From NCBI GenBank assembly GCA_034231615.1, contig CM067298.1, positions 65,153,585 through 65,217,584 of the forward strand: a stretch of 64,000 nt of DNA, read 5' to 3'. A program made the position numbers and the translations under genes. Position 1 is the stretch's first letter, and every line of letters begins with the position of its first letter. Positions 25,801 to 37,800 of this stretch are shown here, piece by piece. The stretch comes from Meghimatium bilineatum (Eukaryota > Mollusca > Gastropoda > Stylommatophora > Philomycidae). Under the pieces are notes generated by a model that saw only the letters and a program-made list of their open reading frames with translations, ran no database searches and was not told the origin of the DNA.

Positions 25801-28800
25801 GCTTCCATGTCTTTTTTGCTTTGCTAGACGCCCATTATTGGGTATGGGTCTCTGCCTATAAGGAAATCAAATAACTAGAAGTTCGTCACGAGCTAACAGA
25901 GCTTGTAGTTCCCATTTCCGTAATCGTTTTCACGTTCTATTTGCAGTTGGCGCTGCCCTCTAGCGATGTTCTGCCCTTTCATTTTTTCCATTGTACTCAG
26001 TATGAAATCTGTCTGTCTTTCGCCATGCATGCACCTTTTCATGCTTTTTTCATTGGCCGACCCTCCAATGTTCGGACTGGAATGACTAGCGTCACTGTAT
26101 GTCAACAGTGTCGTTGTATGTGGTGATGCCGGTGGTGTCGGAGATATTGTCTGTCTCTTATGCAGTCAAATCCCTTTCCATCTGCTACCTCCACATTCTC
26201 AGACACGATCCCCAAATGATTTGGCCAGAATCAGCTCGAGCTGCTGTATTTCTGTTTCCAGGGTGCACCGCGTGGAGGTACATTTGGGATCTTGGTTATC
26301 TGCTAACCCTGGGTCCGCGGAGAGCAATGCGTTCCCTTTGCACCCCATGAGGATAAATAAAAATAATTCTTACGAGACAACTGACGGGATTCGAACCAGG
26401 TCTGTTCTAGCAGCACCGAATCGCTTTGCAACACAAGCAAATAGGTTTTCCTCTGTTTTTTTGTTTTGTTTTGTCTATGTTTTCCCTCTGTTATTGGTCT
26501 GTTTTCAGTGACTTGAGTACACAGGCTGAAAGTCTTGACGAGATCACATTTTTTTTGAGGATCTGGTTGCTCAAGTACGGAAAACTTGTTGGCCTATTAG
26601 GCCTGTTTATTTTCCTCTTCGCACACCAGCCACGTCCATAGGTGCTCAGATCTCCACTTCAGTAAATCTCTTAGGGTATAACGGCTGATGGTACCGGTTC
26701 TATGTTGGTTCACTGGTCTTTTTCAGCGATTTGTCAGGGGTTTTCTACGGGCCACGCCCATCTTCACTCCCAATTCCCGCATTCTCGATATTGATTCATT
26801 CTCAATTAACTAAAAATCCTCAGATCGTGAAGACTTACGAAGAACAATGAGTATGTCTGCTCGGTCCATAGGCTGACCTACTGTTGTGGTGGCGAGGCTA
26901 GCTAATTTGTTGGCACGTTCGTTTCCCTCCGCGCCTGCGTGTCCATGGACAAAGATAAGCGTGAGTTTTCGTAGTGATGCCCGTATTTTAACTCTCTCTA
27001 ATGACTCCACCCATTCCCTACGTACATCAATTGTTTTCACTTTTTGAATCATAATCATTGAGCCACTTAATATGCACGCATGGGAATATGCTTGCGATTC
27101 CAGCCAGTTGAGTGCCTGCGTTACGGCGAATATTTCCATTGTTAGACTTCTTGTTGTTGCGGGAAAAGTACTACTGGCTTCGTGTACTGTTCTTCCTTTT
27201 GATCTGGCAGTAAAGGCCCATGCGCAGCGATGGTGACGGATGACCGACCCGTCCGTGTAAATCACATCTGTGTTATCATTATTCTCGCATATTAATGCGT
27301 TGACCTCAGCGTCCACGCTCACAGGGCTGTGTTCCCTGCACTCTCTATTGAGTGTAATGAGGGTCTTGAATGCCTTTGAAAAACCGCAGGAATAGGTATC
27401 TATTTTACGCCAGGAGTTATATCTTCTGGAGCGCAGATATATTTAACGTTACCCTCGGCACGACCCATCCACGATTTGTCTCATTTGAGCCTGCTTCCCT
27501 TTACGCGAGGGAGCTGGTTGTATAGTGGGTGGTCTATGTCAGAACTCACTCTGAGGTATGCACGGGCAGGCCACATTAATTATGTCACGGTGTAGACATT
27601 GAATAATACGGGTGAGAGGGGAGATCCATGTAGAAGACCTGAACGTATTGTTATGGAATTAGATGTCCAACAACCGCACCTAAGAGCCAACTTCTTCTCG
27701 AGCAACGCCGCTGATATTCATCTGACGATAAAAGGGTTAACAGTTTAGCGAGAGCATGTTGATGAGGTACTCGAAAGTCACTCTGTCATACGCGCCCTCC
27801 AAGTCAATCGCAACAGCACACATTTCCAGTCCTGCGTGGAAGCCCTGGAATACGTCGTAGGTGAAAACAGCGGAATTGTGCCACGTTTATTTCTGACGTC
27901 TGTAGCATCCGAGCGTGCCCGGGAAAATGTGTCTCTCTTCCAGGTCTCGAGCGAAGTGCTGTGCTATAATCTTCTCAAAAAGTTTCCCCTGGTGTTCTGC
28001 ATTGTTATGATTCGGTCGCCGTTGATCTGTGCGTAGTTTTTATTAGGCTTCTTTATTGGCAATAGGCAGCTGTGTAGCCATTCTTCCATTATAGTACCGT
28101 TCTTGATACTTCCCTTAATCTCACCAACCAGGTCGTTTATGTCACTCTCCTTAAGGAAGGCGAAGTCCTCATAATGTATACCGTCAGGGCCTGGGAAGTA
28201 TTCCGCGACCACTTAAGAGTGGTTTTTACGGTCTCTGCCGTGATGTGTATGCTCTCCTTCCACTCAGCCTCCGTACATAGTCCAGGCAGCGTGGTGATAA
28301 TCCCCCGCCTGACATATAGATTGTTTTGGTCCGTCTGTTGAACTTAATGCTCAAGGAAGACCTTTTCCGTATCTTCGTCTGATTTCTGCCATGTCAGATC
28401 TGTGAATTGAAAATCGTAGACGTGATAGGTTTTTAGACTGATGCTCAGAACCACAGCAGAAAAATAAATAGGTGGTAATACCACATATCCCCAGACAAAA
28501 ATACCTTCTTCTATCTATATATATTGGGTCAAAGGGCATGGATCTCTGGATCAGCAACCAATCAACCAACTACCGATCTATATATATATATAGGCCTATA
28601 TGTGTTCATTTAGCATAAAAAAACAGAGCATAGGGTAGAAATCACTGCTCTCCATTTTGAGTATATGATGCAGCTCGGTGTAGTTTTTTGTAACACGGAA
28701 CTGCATAAATTTCTTTTTTCAATGATAACTTGTTACGCCATTGATCATTTTTCAGACCTCCAATCAGCTATTTTAGGGTTATCAGTATTTAATATAACCT

Positions 28801-31800
28801 AGGAGCGCCATTACTTTGACTAATCATTAAATCAAATCATCTAGCCTTTATAGGTCTATCACTAAATATCATTGAGATTCTCAAGACACGGCATAATACA
28901 TATTTCCTTTACATTTTGTACCATCTGCATTACATTCATTGTTACTAATCAATTGTTGTTTTTCTGTGATCTTCAGCTGGTTTTGTACCTGATGCTGATT
29001 CCAATATAGCTCATCACATTCTGCTATATGGCTGTACAGTACCAGGTGCTCCTGCTGGTGAGGTATGGTAAGTATGTAACATTTATTTCTTGACTATCTC
29101 ATGTGTGTGGGCGGTTGTGCATGTTTATGTATGTATACATGCTCTGTGTATGTCTTCTGTAAAATATTGTATTCAATATTACCCTAAACCTCTCCACTCT
29201 GTGCAAGATAACATGCCTTCATCAGTGTCATATTTATATGATAACATCTAAATATGTTAAATGCCTTGTTTCCGTCAACATTTCTTCACAACCTTCATTT
29301 CTCTTTCCTGAAATCTGTACTTCCAAGATTGACATCCAAGTGTACCACAAGCCAACCTAATAAATAGGTTTATGATTACGTTTTTATGACATGTCTTAAA
29401 TAGATGTCTACAGATGCATCTCAATGAAATTATTTTGACATGTTTGCTATGAGTGTCCGACTCTGGTAGAAGTATAGAGCAAGTCCTGTGACCGCAACAA
29501 ACAAGATTGAATGTCTACAATAAGCAGTTGTTTATTTGTACCATTCAGAAAATAAAAGCAAACAACTGAACATAAACATAGGGCATATCAAGAAAAGACA
29601 ACAGCCTGGCCAAAAAATGTCATGGTTCATGGCTATATACTGAATAGGATATTATTTTTTATACTAAGAGTTAGTCTTTCTGAAACATTGGGTCTTCATG
29701 GTTCATGGCTATATACTGAATAGGATATTATTTTTTATACTAAGAGTTAGTCTTTCTGAAACATTGGGTCTTTTATGTGTCTGCAAATGTCAGCTTGCAT
29801 TTCATGATATTTTTCAGAAGTCAACCTTTGTTTATGCTAAAACCTGAGAGACATATATTTTGTTGTTCAGATCTAGATATTTCATTCACTTGAAGGTGAT
29901 CCAAAGTTTGACTTCACATCATGTAAGTCAAGACTTCTTCTCTGGCTTTCTTGACATTCTAAGGGAAATTTATATGGATTTTTTCTTTGGACTGCATCAA
30001 TAGAAGTACCCAGGATGAGCTTTGTACTCTTTATCTTGTACATTGAACTTATGTCTTTCTATTCCAGTTGATAACTCTCCTCCCAACTAATTGTGTCAGG
30101 GTTGATTTTTAAAACTTTCTTTCAAATCTCAGATGATTGCTTAACTCAATGTGGTTGTAGTATACAAGAAATTTAGTCATGATTTGTACATCTTTGAGAT
30201 ACATTCCACATTGAAGGGTTGAATACCTTCATTCTGGACCATCATAGTGTCAGACTAAATCAGAAAATTTAGCACATTCTCCTTTTTACATTGTTAAAAA
30301 GGAACCTTATTATGCCATGTAAACTGATGCATAGTCTGACTGTAAATTTATAACTATAATAAAAATGATATATAAGCCTGATAATAATTTGTCAGGTAGT
30401 TAATTGAATCTATTCTGATAAAGGTTGCAAAAGAGAGAATTAAATGTTTAACTTTTTTTGATCCTTAAACACCAGCTGCTTTTGTATACAGCATTTGAAA
30501 TTCCAATACAGCCACGTGTTGTGGGGACCTGAAAAATGCACAGAGAATATAGCAATCCTGTGACTTGCCATGTATGTAATAAAATACTAGTGAGGTTTGG
30601 TGATGGAATTGACTATTCCATCCCATAAAATATATCAATGTGACACACACAAATGTTGAAGTTGGATGTGTAAGGCTGAAGGAAGCAGATAGATTCAAGC
30701 TATAAACCATGCCACAACAGTCAATTCTCAGAGATTCTTGATTAGGAACAAGCATCACAGCACTTGGGGCGTTCCCATATATGCTCTGCTTGCCATTCCT
30801 TCAGCCATCTAAATGTGTATAAGCACAGTGTCCCAGTCAGTTGCTGATAACGTGTTCTTCTGATCTTTCCGGAGAGGGAGCACTTTCTCCCATCACCTCT
30901 AACCACTCCCATTTCTACCATTCTCTGAATATGTGTTCTGAATTCTCAGAGAACATCCTGCTAACCAGTAGAAGCTCGAGATGAACATTTAAAAAAACAA
31001 GAAATGTTGATTAGTTAGCTTAGTGATAGTTCAAGAAATAGTTATGCAAATTAATTAACACCACAGAGTGATTCAGAAGAAGCAGGAAAACAAATAGAGA
31101 AATAACAGCAGACAGTTGTGATCATTTTTTTTTCAAATTTTTAAGCATTAGGATCATATTTGCAGGGACTGTGGAGAGATGTCATCAACATCTTCAAATT
31201 ACAGACTTGGTGAGGTCTGTCAAGAAGGAAACAACATACTTTATGCATGGGCAATGGATGCACCTCAATTATCCCTCCCTAAAGGTTGGTAAAACTACAA
31301 ATATGATTATTGAGTTTCAAATATTCATTTATGCTTTGGTAGGTAATCCTCAGTGTTAATTTATACAATTGTATAATGCTCCTAATGTTTCATTTTTACA
31401 GTGATGCAATACCCCCGCTATATCATCTACAAAGTGATTTGATTGTTCATTGTTACAGTGGTATGACATCTAAACATATTCATTTATACAGTGGTGTAAT
31501 GCATCCAATATTTACTTCTACAAGAATGTAATGTAAACTTCATGTGCACAGATGACAATGACGAATCACTTCACTGGATCAGGACTAGATCATCATATAG
31601 GTAAAGTTAATCAAGCTAAATGGCTTTGGGTCACACATCCATATCTATCTAACCAGTGGTTGACAAGAGACTAGTGCCATCTTGAACACCTACATCTTAG
31701 CAATTGTGCCAGTACTTGGCTTTTCTTGCATATGTACCATATAATCCATCTCTAGTTGACTTGGTTCACTACAGAAGTTTTTATGCAGTCAACATGTCAG

Positions 31801-34800
31801 GAGTCAAGTAGAAATTGGACTGCTTAGTAAGAGTAGAAATGAACAGATTAATTAATTTGTTTTATGCTGAATACATATTAGTTAGTTAGTTTGCTCCTGT
31901 ATTGCCAAGGGTGGCACATAGGGCAGAAGCATGTTTCTTCATGCCTTGTGGTTTTCTGCAAGTTGTTGTTGTTTTTGGGTGGTGTTAATACCCATTGTTA
32001 TTTCCTTATTCTTGATTGTTCTTTGTAGTATTGTCCTGAGCCTTCTATATTTTCATTTTCCTATCAGAGACCATGACAGAGCTTGGTGGTTAAGTCTGTT
32101 CTTGTCTGATCTAAGCACATATGCCATGAATGCATATGCCGTGAACTAAAACTTCAATTTTTATATATGGTAAAAAAAGCTCTGATATAAACAAATTAAA
32201 CCCACATTAAGCACATGGTTAAAAGACTGATATATGAAAGACTGCTTGAATTAAAAGTGTTTGACACTATTTCAAAGGATGAAAGCAAGAAGTTGGTTAA
32301 CTCATTGCATTGGCAATTCTCCATCATTTCTACAAAATGGTAACTCATGAAGGAGAAACAAAACGGCCGTTCATTTTAAATGTATTTATTTATTTTCTAT
32401 GTTGTTTATTCTAGTTTCAAACACCTCCACAATTAACTAGTTTTCTTTCTTCCATTTCATGCAATTAATTTACTGTTTTGCCATTTAAAATTGTTGACAA
32501 TTTAGTTAATTATGCATGTGATTTTTCTTGTTGATTTTTAATATAATAATAATTGTCCAAGTGGAACTGGGAAACTTAAAAGACAGCTAAATAAGCAATC
32601 GGCCTAAAATAAATTGATGATGCAGAATAAATCAGATGATTATAAATGTTGCATGTTTGTATAAGTATGCTTATATAGGGCCTATTTGGTGAAATATTAA
32701 TGGAAAATTGATACAAAGAATATATGTCATCATTGATTCTCAGTGTGCACTATGTGGCACGCTCCATGAAGTTTTACCTATTAATTTAACACATCTGTAT
32801 CATGGTTGGTTGGTTGGTTTCTGATCCAGCGGTTCATGGGCTCATGTCCTTTGACCCAATGCCATTGTGTGATATATGCATGTGTTTGTGAGCTGTTGTT
32901 TTGTTCCATATAATGTGTTCCATTTATCTGGCCCTGGAGGGAGAAGCATTTTCCCGATGTCATCCAGCGCTGGATCTGTATCATAAAAAAATTACTTTCA
33001 TCAAAATAGTAGACCTGAATAGATATTGTTATTGAATCCAAGTGTTGGTTACATGAACAATGGTATTATTTCATCATGAATGCATCTCTTGATGAGTAAT
33101 TTTGGTCATTCTTTTTAAAAAAATTTTTAATTTTACTCACCCTTTGTCCCATACATGACTAATCATATATTATGTTCTGTTAATAATTTCATCCTGTTTT
33201 ACAGTCATTTGATATATAGACTAATCTTGATTCAAAATACAAAAGTTAGTAAATTCTGAACTTGATGGAATGTGGGTTTTTTCTTCTTCTTCTGTATTTG
33301 TTTTTAAGCTTCTGCAAATTAGCAGAAAGTAGTCCAGAAGATGAAATGTGCTGTGTCATGGATTACAGCTTAACTATGGAATACAACATGGATTACAGCT
33401 GTGATATATGAATCTTTCATTCTGATACATCTGACTTCAGCATAGTGTTTTGGTCACTTTGACCCTTCTTGGTATGGGATAGCCAGCATCATTCCAAAAC
33501 ATCCTTAGTTACCTCATAAGTCATGCATAACAGATAAACACTAGCTATTCTTTGCTCCCCTTTTGGGTTCCAACAACATGAAGACAATTTAGTGGTTGCA
33601 AATTCAAAGAAAGAAAATTCTGTCCAGAGGAAAAAAATAATTATAGAGTAAATAGATAAGAATATTCAGAAAGACAGAAAAGAAAACAAATTCAATACAT
33701 GGTTTCCGCCGAAGACGGATGTGTCGGGCCATTGGCACAAATAAAACGGCGACACAGTGCATTTCCATTCTCTGGACAACATCCTGCTGGAAATCTAGTA
33801 GGACAATGGTCCTGCTACAAGAGAATTCTGCAGGAGTTTGAGAATGAACGCTGAAGAAGAAGAATACATGTTGCTTTACTTTTAACAAATTCTTTGTTAT
33901 ATAATCTATATAGAAATCTTACTATATCATTTAGGCCTATATTAAAAGACCTGTTTCCTTTTCTTATGATCTGCTATGCATGTCACTCTCTTACATACAA
34001 ATAGCATGATAGATAATAGGCTAACTGTACTTTGTACAGTTTGAACCGCCGAAGATGGATGTGTCGGGCCATTGGCGCAAATAAAACGGCGACACAATGC
34101 ATTTCCATTCTCTGGACAACATCCTGCTGGAAATCTAGTAGGACAATGGTCCTGCTACAAGAGAATTCTGCAGGAGTTTGAGAATGAACGCTGAAGAAGA
34201 AGAATACATGGTTGTGATAATGCAATTGAAGTTTATCTGTCAATGATCCGTCTTTACACAATTGAAGATTAATTTGAGGAATTATCTACAGAATAGTCAC
34301 ATATTGCATTGTTTCTCTTTCACAGATGTTAGTTTTGAGATTGGTCAGGAAACAGAAGTCAAATTCTTGGTGCTACAGGTGCATTACAAAACTGTGACCA
34401 AGTTTCTACCCCCTCGTAAGTCACCAGCAAATTTAATATATCCAAATAATAAATTGTGCTTTTTATTTCTGCTAGATGTCTTTCAGGATGAAATTAGGGC
34501 CTATTCTGGGGTTTGGATGGAATTAATTTTGGTCTGAATAAAGTACCAAAAGAAAGAAATGAATTTGAAATGCATAAACAATAAAAAATATAAGAATTAT
34601 ACAAAAATTACAACACAAGCAGAGACATTAAACTAACAAAAAATGTTTGACACATAATTTGTTATGCTCAACTGCAATTTTACTTCTCATGAAATGTTTC
34701 TATCCAATTCTTACTGAGGCATCTGTCTTAACTGCCCATTTACTGTTCATAATTCTTTGATTTGAAGTAAACAGTTCAACCGCTAGTGTTTTATGTCACT

Positions 34801-37800
34801 CTTTGTCTCCCAATTCAAATTACAGAGATGAACAAAATAGTGTGAAAATTCATATTTATGAACTGTTTACATCTGAGTTATTTATTCCTATTTTTTGTAT
34901 GATGTGCCCTAAAACATGCTTTTGGGCAGAGGTGGGGGGGGTTCGTCTATATACCCCACACAGTAATAACGGCTGCATTTTTTCAGCTTTGATTTCTGCA
35001 TTGTGCACACTACCTGTTTGTCATAATCAACTAAATATACAGTGTCAACAAATACTTTATCCTTTGAGAGTACTGATGGCTTTTTATTTTCTCTTCTGTA
35101 TAAGCATTTATAGACCTATTTGCTACAAAACTGTAAGTAATATCAGTTGTCAACAGTGTAAACAGACAGTCCAGTGGTGAGGAATTTTCATTAAATGGTG
35201 CCTGGATACCAGATGCAGTCAATCTAAACAGAGATGACCTGTAAATCATTTTGTTCAACTTATTCCACTCGATATCATCATTAGATCTGTTGTCTGTATA
35301 ATGTAGTGCAAGAGTATCATTGCTGTCACTATCTGATTCTTCAGAAATAGAAGCAATGGGAACATTCTAGATTTTTTTAGCTGTTATTTTTTCCCCTTAC
35401 CAATAATATCAGTATATTTCTTTTCCAATTTATGAAATTCTCTACCACTGTCAAAATCTAAATCACTGTTTTCCAACTCATCACTTAAAATAATATCTTC
35501 AGCTATAAAACTCTAAACAAAAAATAGTCTGATTTTAGCTAAATCTTTCAGCTCTCTTATTAGTGGAAGACATACATAAGACACATATATAGGCCCTATT
35601 ACACATTTTATTAATTTCACAAAAGCTAAATCTACCTTGATCGAGCAAATTTTAATTAAAATAAAAATATTATCAATGTCTGATCACATTGTACCACCGT
35701 AGTTTCGTTTCGTTTACCAAATTTCTATGCTTTAAACAGCTGAATTAGCTAATCCAATTTCATTTATAATAGAAATGAAACAAAAGTAGACATTCTATCT
35801 GTAACAATGACATATAATTTTTACATTGAACCTGGACTGTTTTATCCATAACATTCTAAGTCCAGAAAGAGTTAACTTGTTGGCTGCATAGGTCTAATGG
35901 GTTTAAGGTTAGTATGGAATTAATTGTTTTTTACACATCCATGGCAGGAATAAGAATTAGTACTTCTAAATGTATTTTAAACTTGTGTCCAATTAGTGCC
36001 TACCAATGTTTACAATGATCATAGTTTTTAAAAATATCCTGATTGTATTTTTAAAATATTGTTAACTATAAGCTTACACAATTTATGTTCTCCTTTAATA
36101 CAATGACATTAAATTTGATTTTGTTAATTTATACATTAGTTTAAATTTAAAATATGAATTGTGTGTTGAAAATATTTGCTAATATCTTTTGCATTTGTCC
36201 TCAAGCCACTACAGATTAGCAGGATGTAGTCCAGAGAACAGAATATGTTGTATCACATTTTACAGCTTGGCTATGATATCTGCACCTTTTGTCCTGGCAC
36301 ATCTACCTGTAGCATGGCTTCTGAGTCACTTTAACCTAATATGGGATGGGGCAGCCAACTTCACTCCAAAACTACTTAGTTTCCTCTTATAAAATACTTG
36401 GCAGATAACAGTATCTCTATTCTTTGCTCCCATTTCATATAGCAGCAGGCAGATGTTTACTCATGTGAAAATGAGGTTGCTTGAACAAAAGTTAGTTCCA
36501 TGCACAATGGAAAATTATTTGAGGGAGTGTTGCACAAAATATATTATTATGTAGGCCTATGTATTTACCCATAATCATAAAATAGAAAATGACTCTAATG
36601 AAGTCCAAATAACTGACAGAAACCTGGGGCATAACAAAAATTCCTAATGTTACTTTGCCTATCTGTAAAGGATGATGTTATAAGTATTTTATTTGGCAGT
36701 ACCTATTTTGAATTTGAGGTAATCACCACTAATTAGAACCTACTACTAATCACGACTATTCTCTACTAATAACCATTTATCACTACTAGTCACCACTAAT
36801 CATCACTAATTCAATTATATTTGTATGTGGTTGTATAGAAAATGGAGATGATAGCTCAGGACTCAAACTGCATATGACACATGTTCCGTAAGTATTTATT
36901 CACATGCAATAAGTTTAGACATAGGGCCTAAGTTAATTTCTGTATAATAAAGTACAGCTATCTGTTTACTCTCAGAGTTCATGTCTTAAAATATGCCCCT
37001 ATTCAAGAACTGACATAACTCACTATAGACTTTCTGATTTATGGACTAAAAACAAATGCTGATACAATAACGTCTCAATTCAACAGTGATAATAGGTAAT
37101 CACTGCAGCAAAACTGTAATCAACAGGTAAAATGTGAATGAGTGTAATGAAGTTTTACTAGTCATTGGTAACAAATATAATAACACATACAAACCAACAT
37201 TTTGACCAAAAGGCCTTTATCAGGAACACAATATAACACACTATGTGTAAGAAATGTCCATGTCCATATATTACTGGCTAGATGGGATAAATCTGGAAGT
37301 CCAGAAGAATGATCAGCCCCCATCAACAGATGTTGACCACAAAAATTAACACAGACAAAAAATCAAAAACGTGAAGGAGAAATATCAAAGAACAGCCCCT
37401 ATTAGTAGAATTAATAATACATCCAAGAACTTATTAGATTAGGATCATAGGGGTGCAGCAAAGAATGCATCAACAAATAGAGATTTACATTTTCTTCTCC
37501 TCTCTCCAGTGCAAAAGAGTGTAAAGAATTCAAGTTCAGTCCATTCCTTGATATTATGAAGACAAGATTTTCTCTTACTTCCACTGCTTTTTCACTCCAA
37601 TATTGATTTTGATAGAGTTTTTTCAGGTGACATAACCAAACCAAATCAGCTTTTTTATATAGCTGTAGGTATGAGTGTTTCTTGGAATCCAGCGCACATG
37701 TTGCTTTACTTTTAACAAATTCTTTGTTATATAATCTATATAGAAATCTTACTATATCATTTAGGCCTATATTAAAAGACCTGTTTCCTTTTCTTATGAT

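Larger units (their letters stand above)
23247..28976 (+). other. PHM intron 2
   Basis: 5.7-kb intron containing a + strand LINE remnant, a duplicated tRNA-like repeat split by a 1.3-kb retroposon, and a minus-strand LINE remnant. 23260-23735 and 28570-28970 hold nothing recognised. Confidence 0.85.
29068..31165 (+). other. PHM intron 3
   Basis: 2.1-kb intron with a perfect 76-bp tandem duplication and one copy of a LINE-like 3' repeat (30735-30950). Otherwise AT-rich and unremarkable. Confidence 0.85.
31285..34325 (+). other. PHM intron 4
   Basis: 3.0-kb intron. Contains a LINE 3' end (31870-31965), a TTGG repeat, a GAA-tail retroposon copy and the duplicated block at 33700-34211. Confidence 0.85.
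34416..36838 (+). other. PHM intron 5
   Basis: 2.4-kb intron. 34500-36170 holds no recognised repeat or exon; a GAA-tail retroposon copy and a short tandem array follow. Confidence 0.8.

Noticed and set aside
25030-26346. Helitron or LTR element
   Set aside because: A 12-bp target duplication excludes Helitrons (none) and does not fit LTR elements (4-6 bp); no TC...CTRR ends or long terminal repeats.
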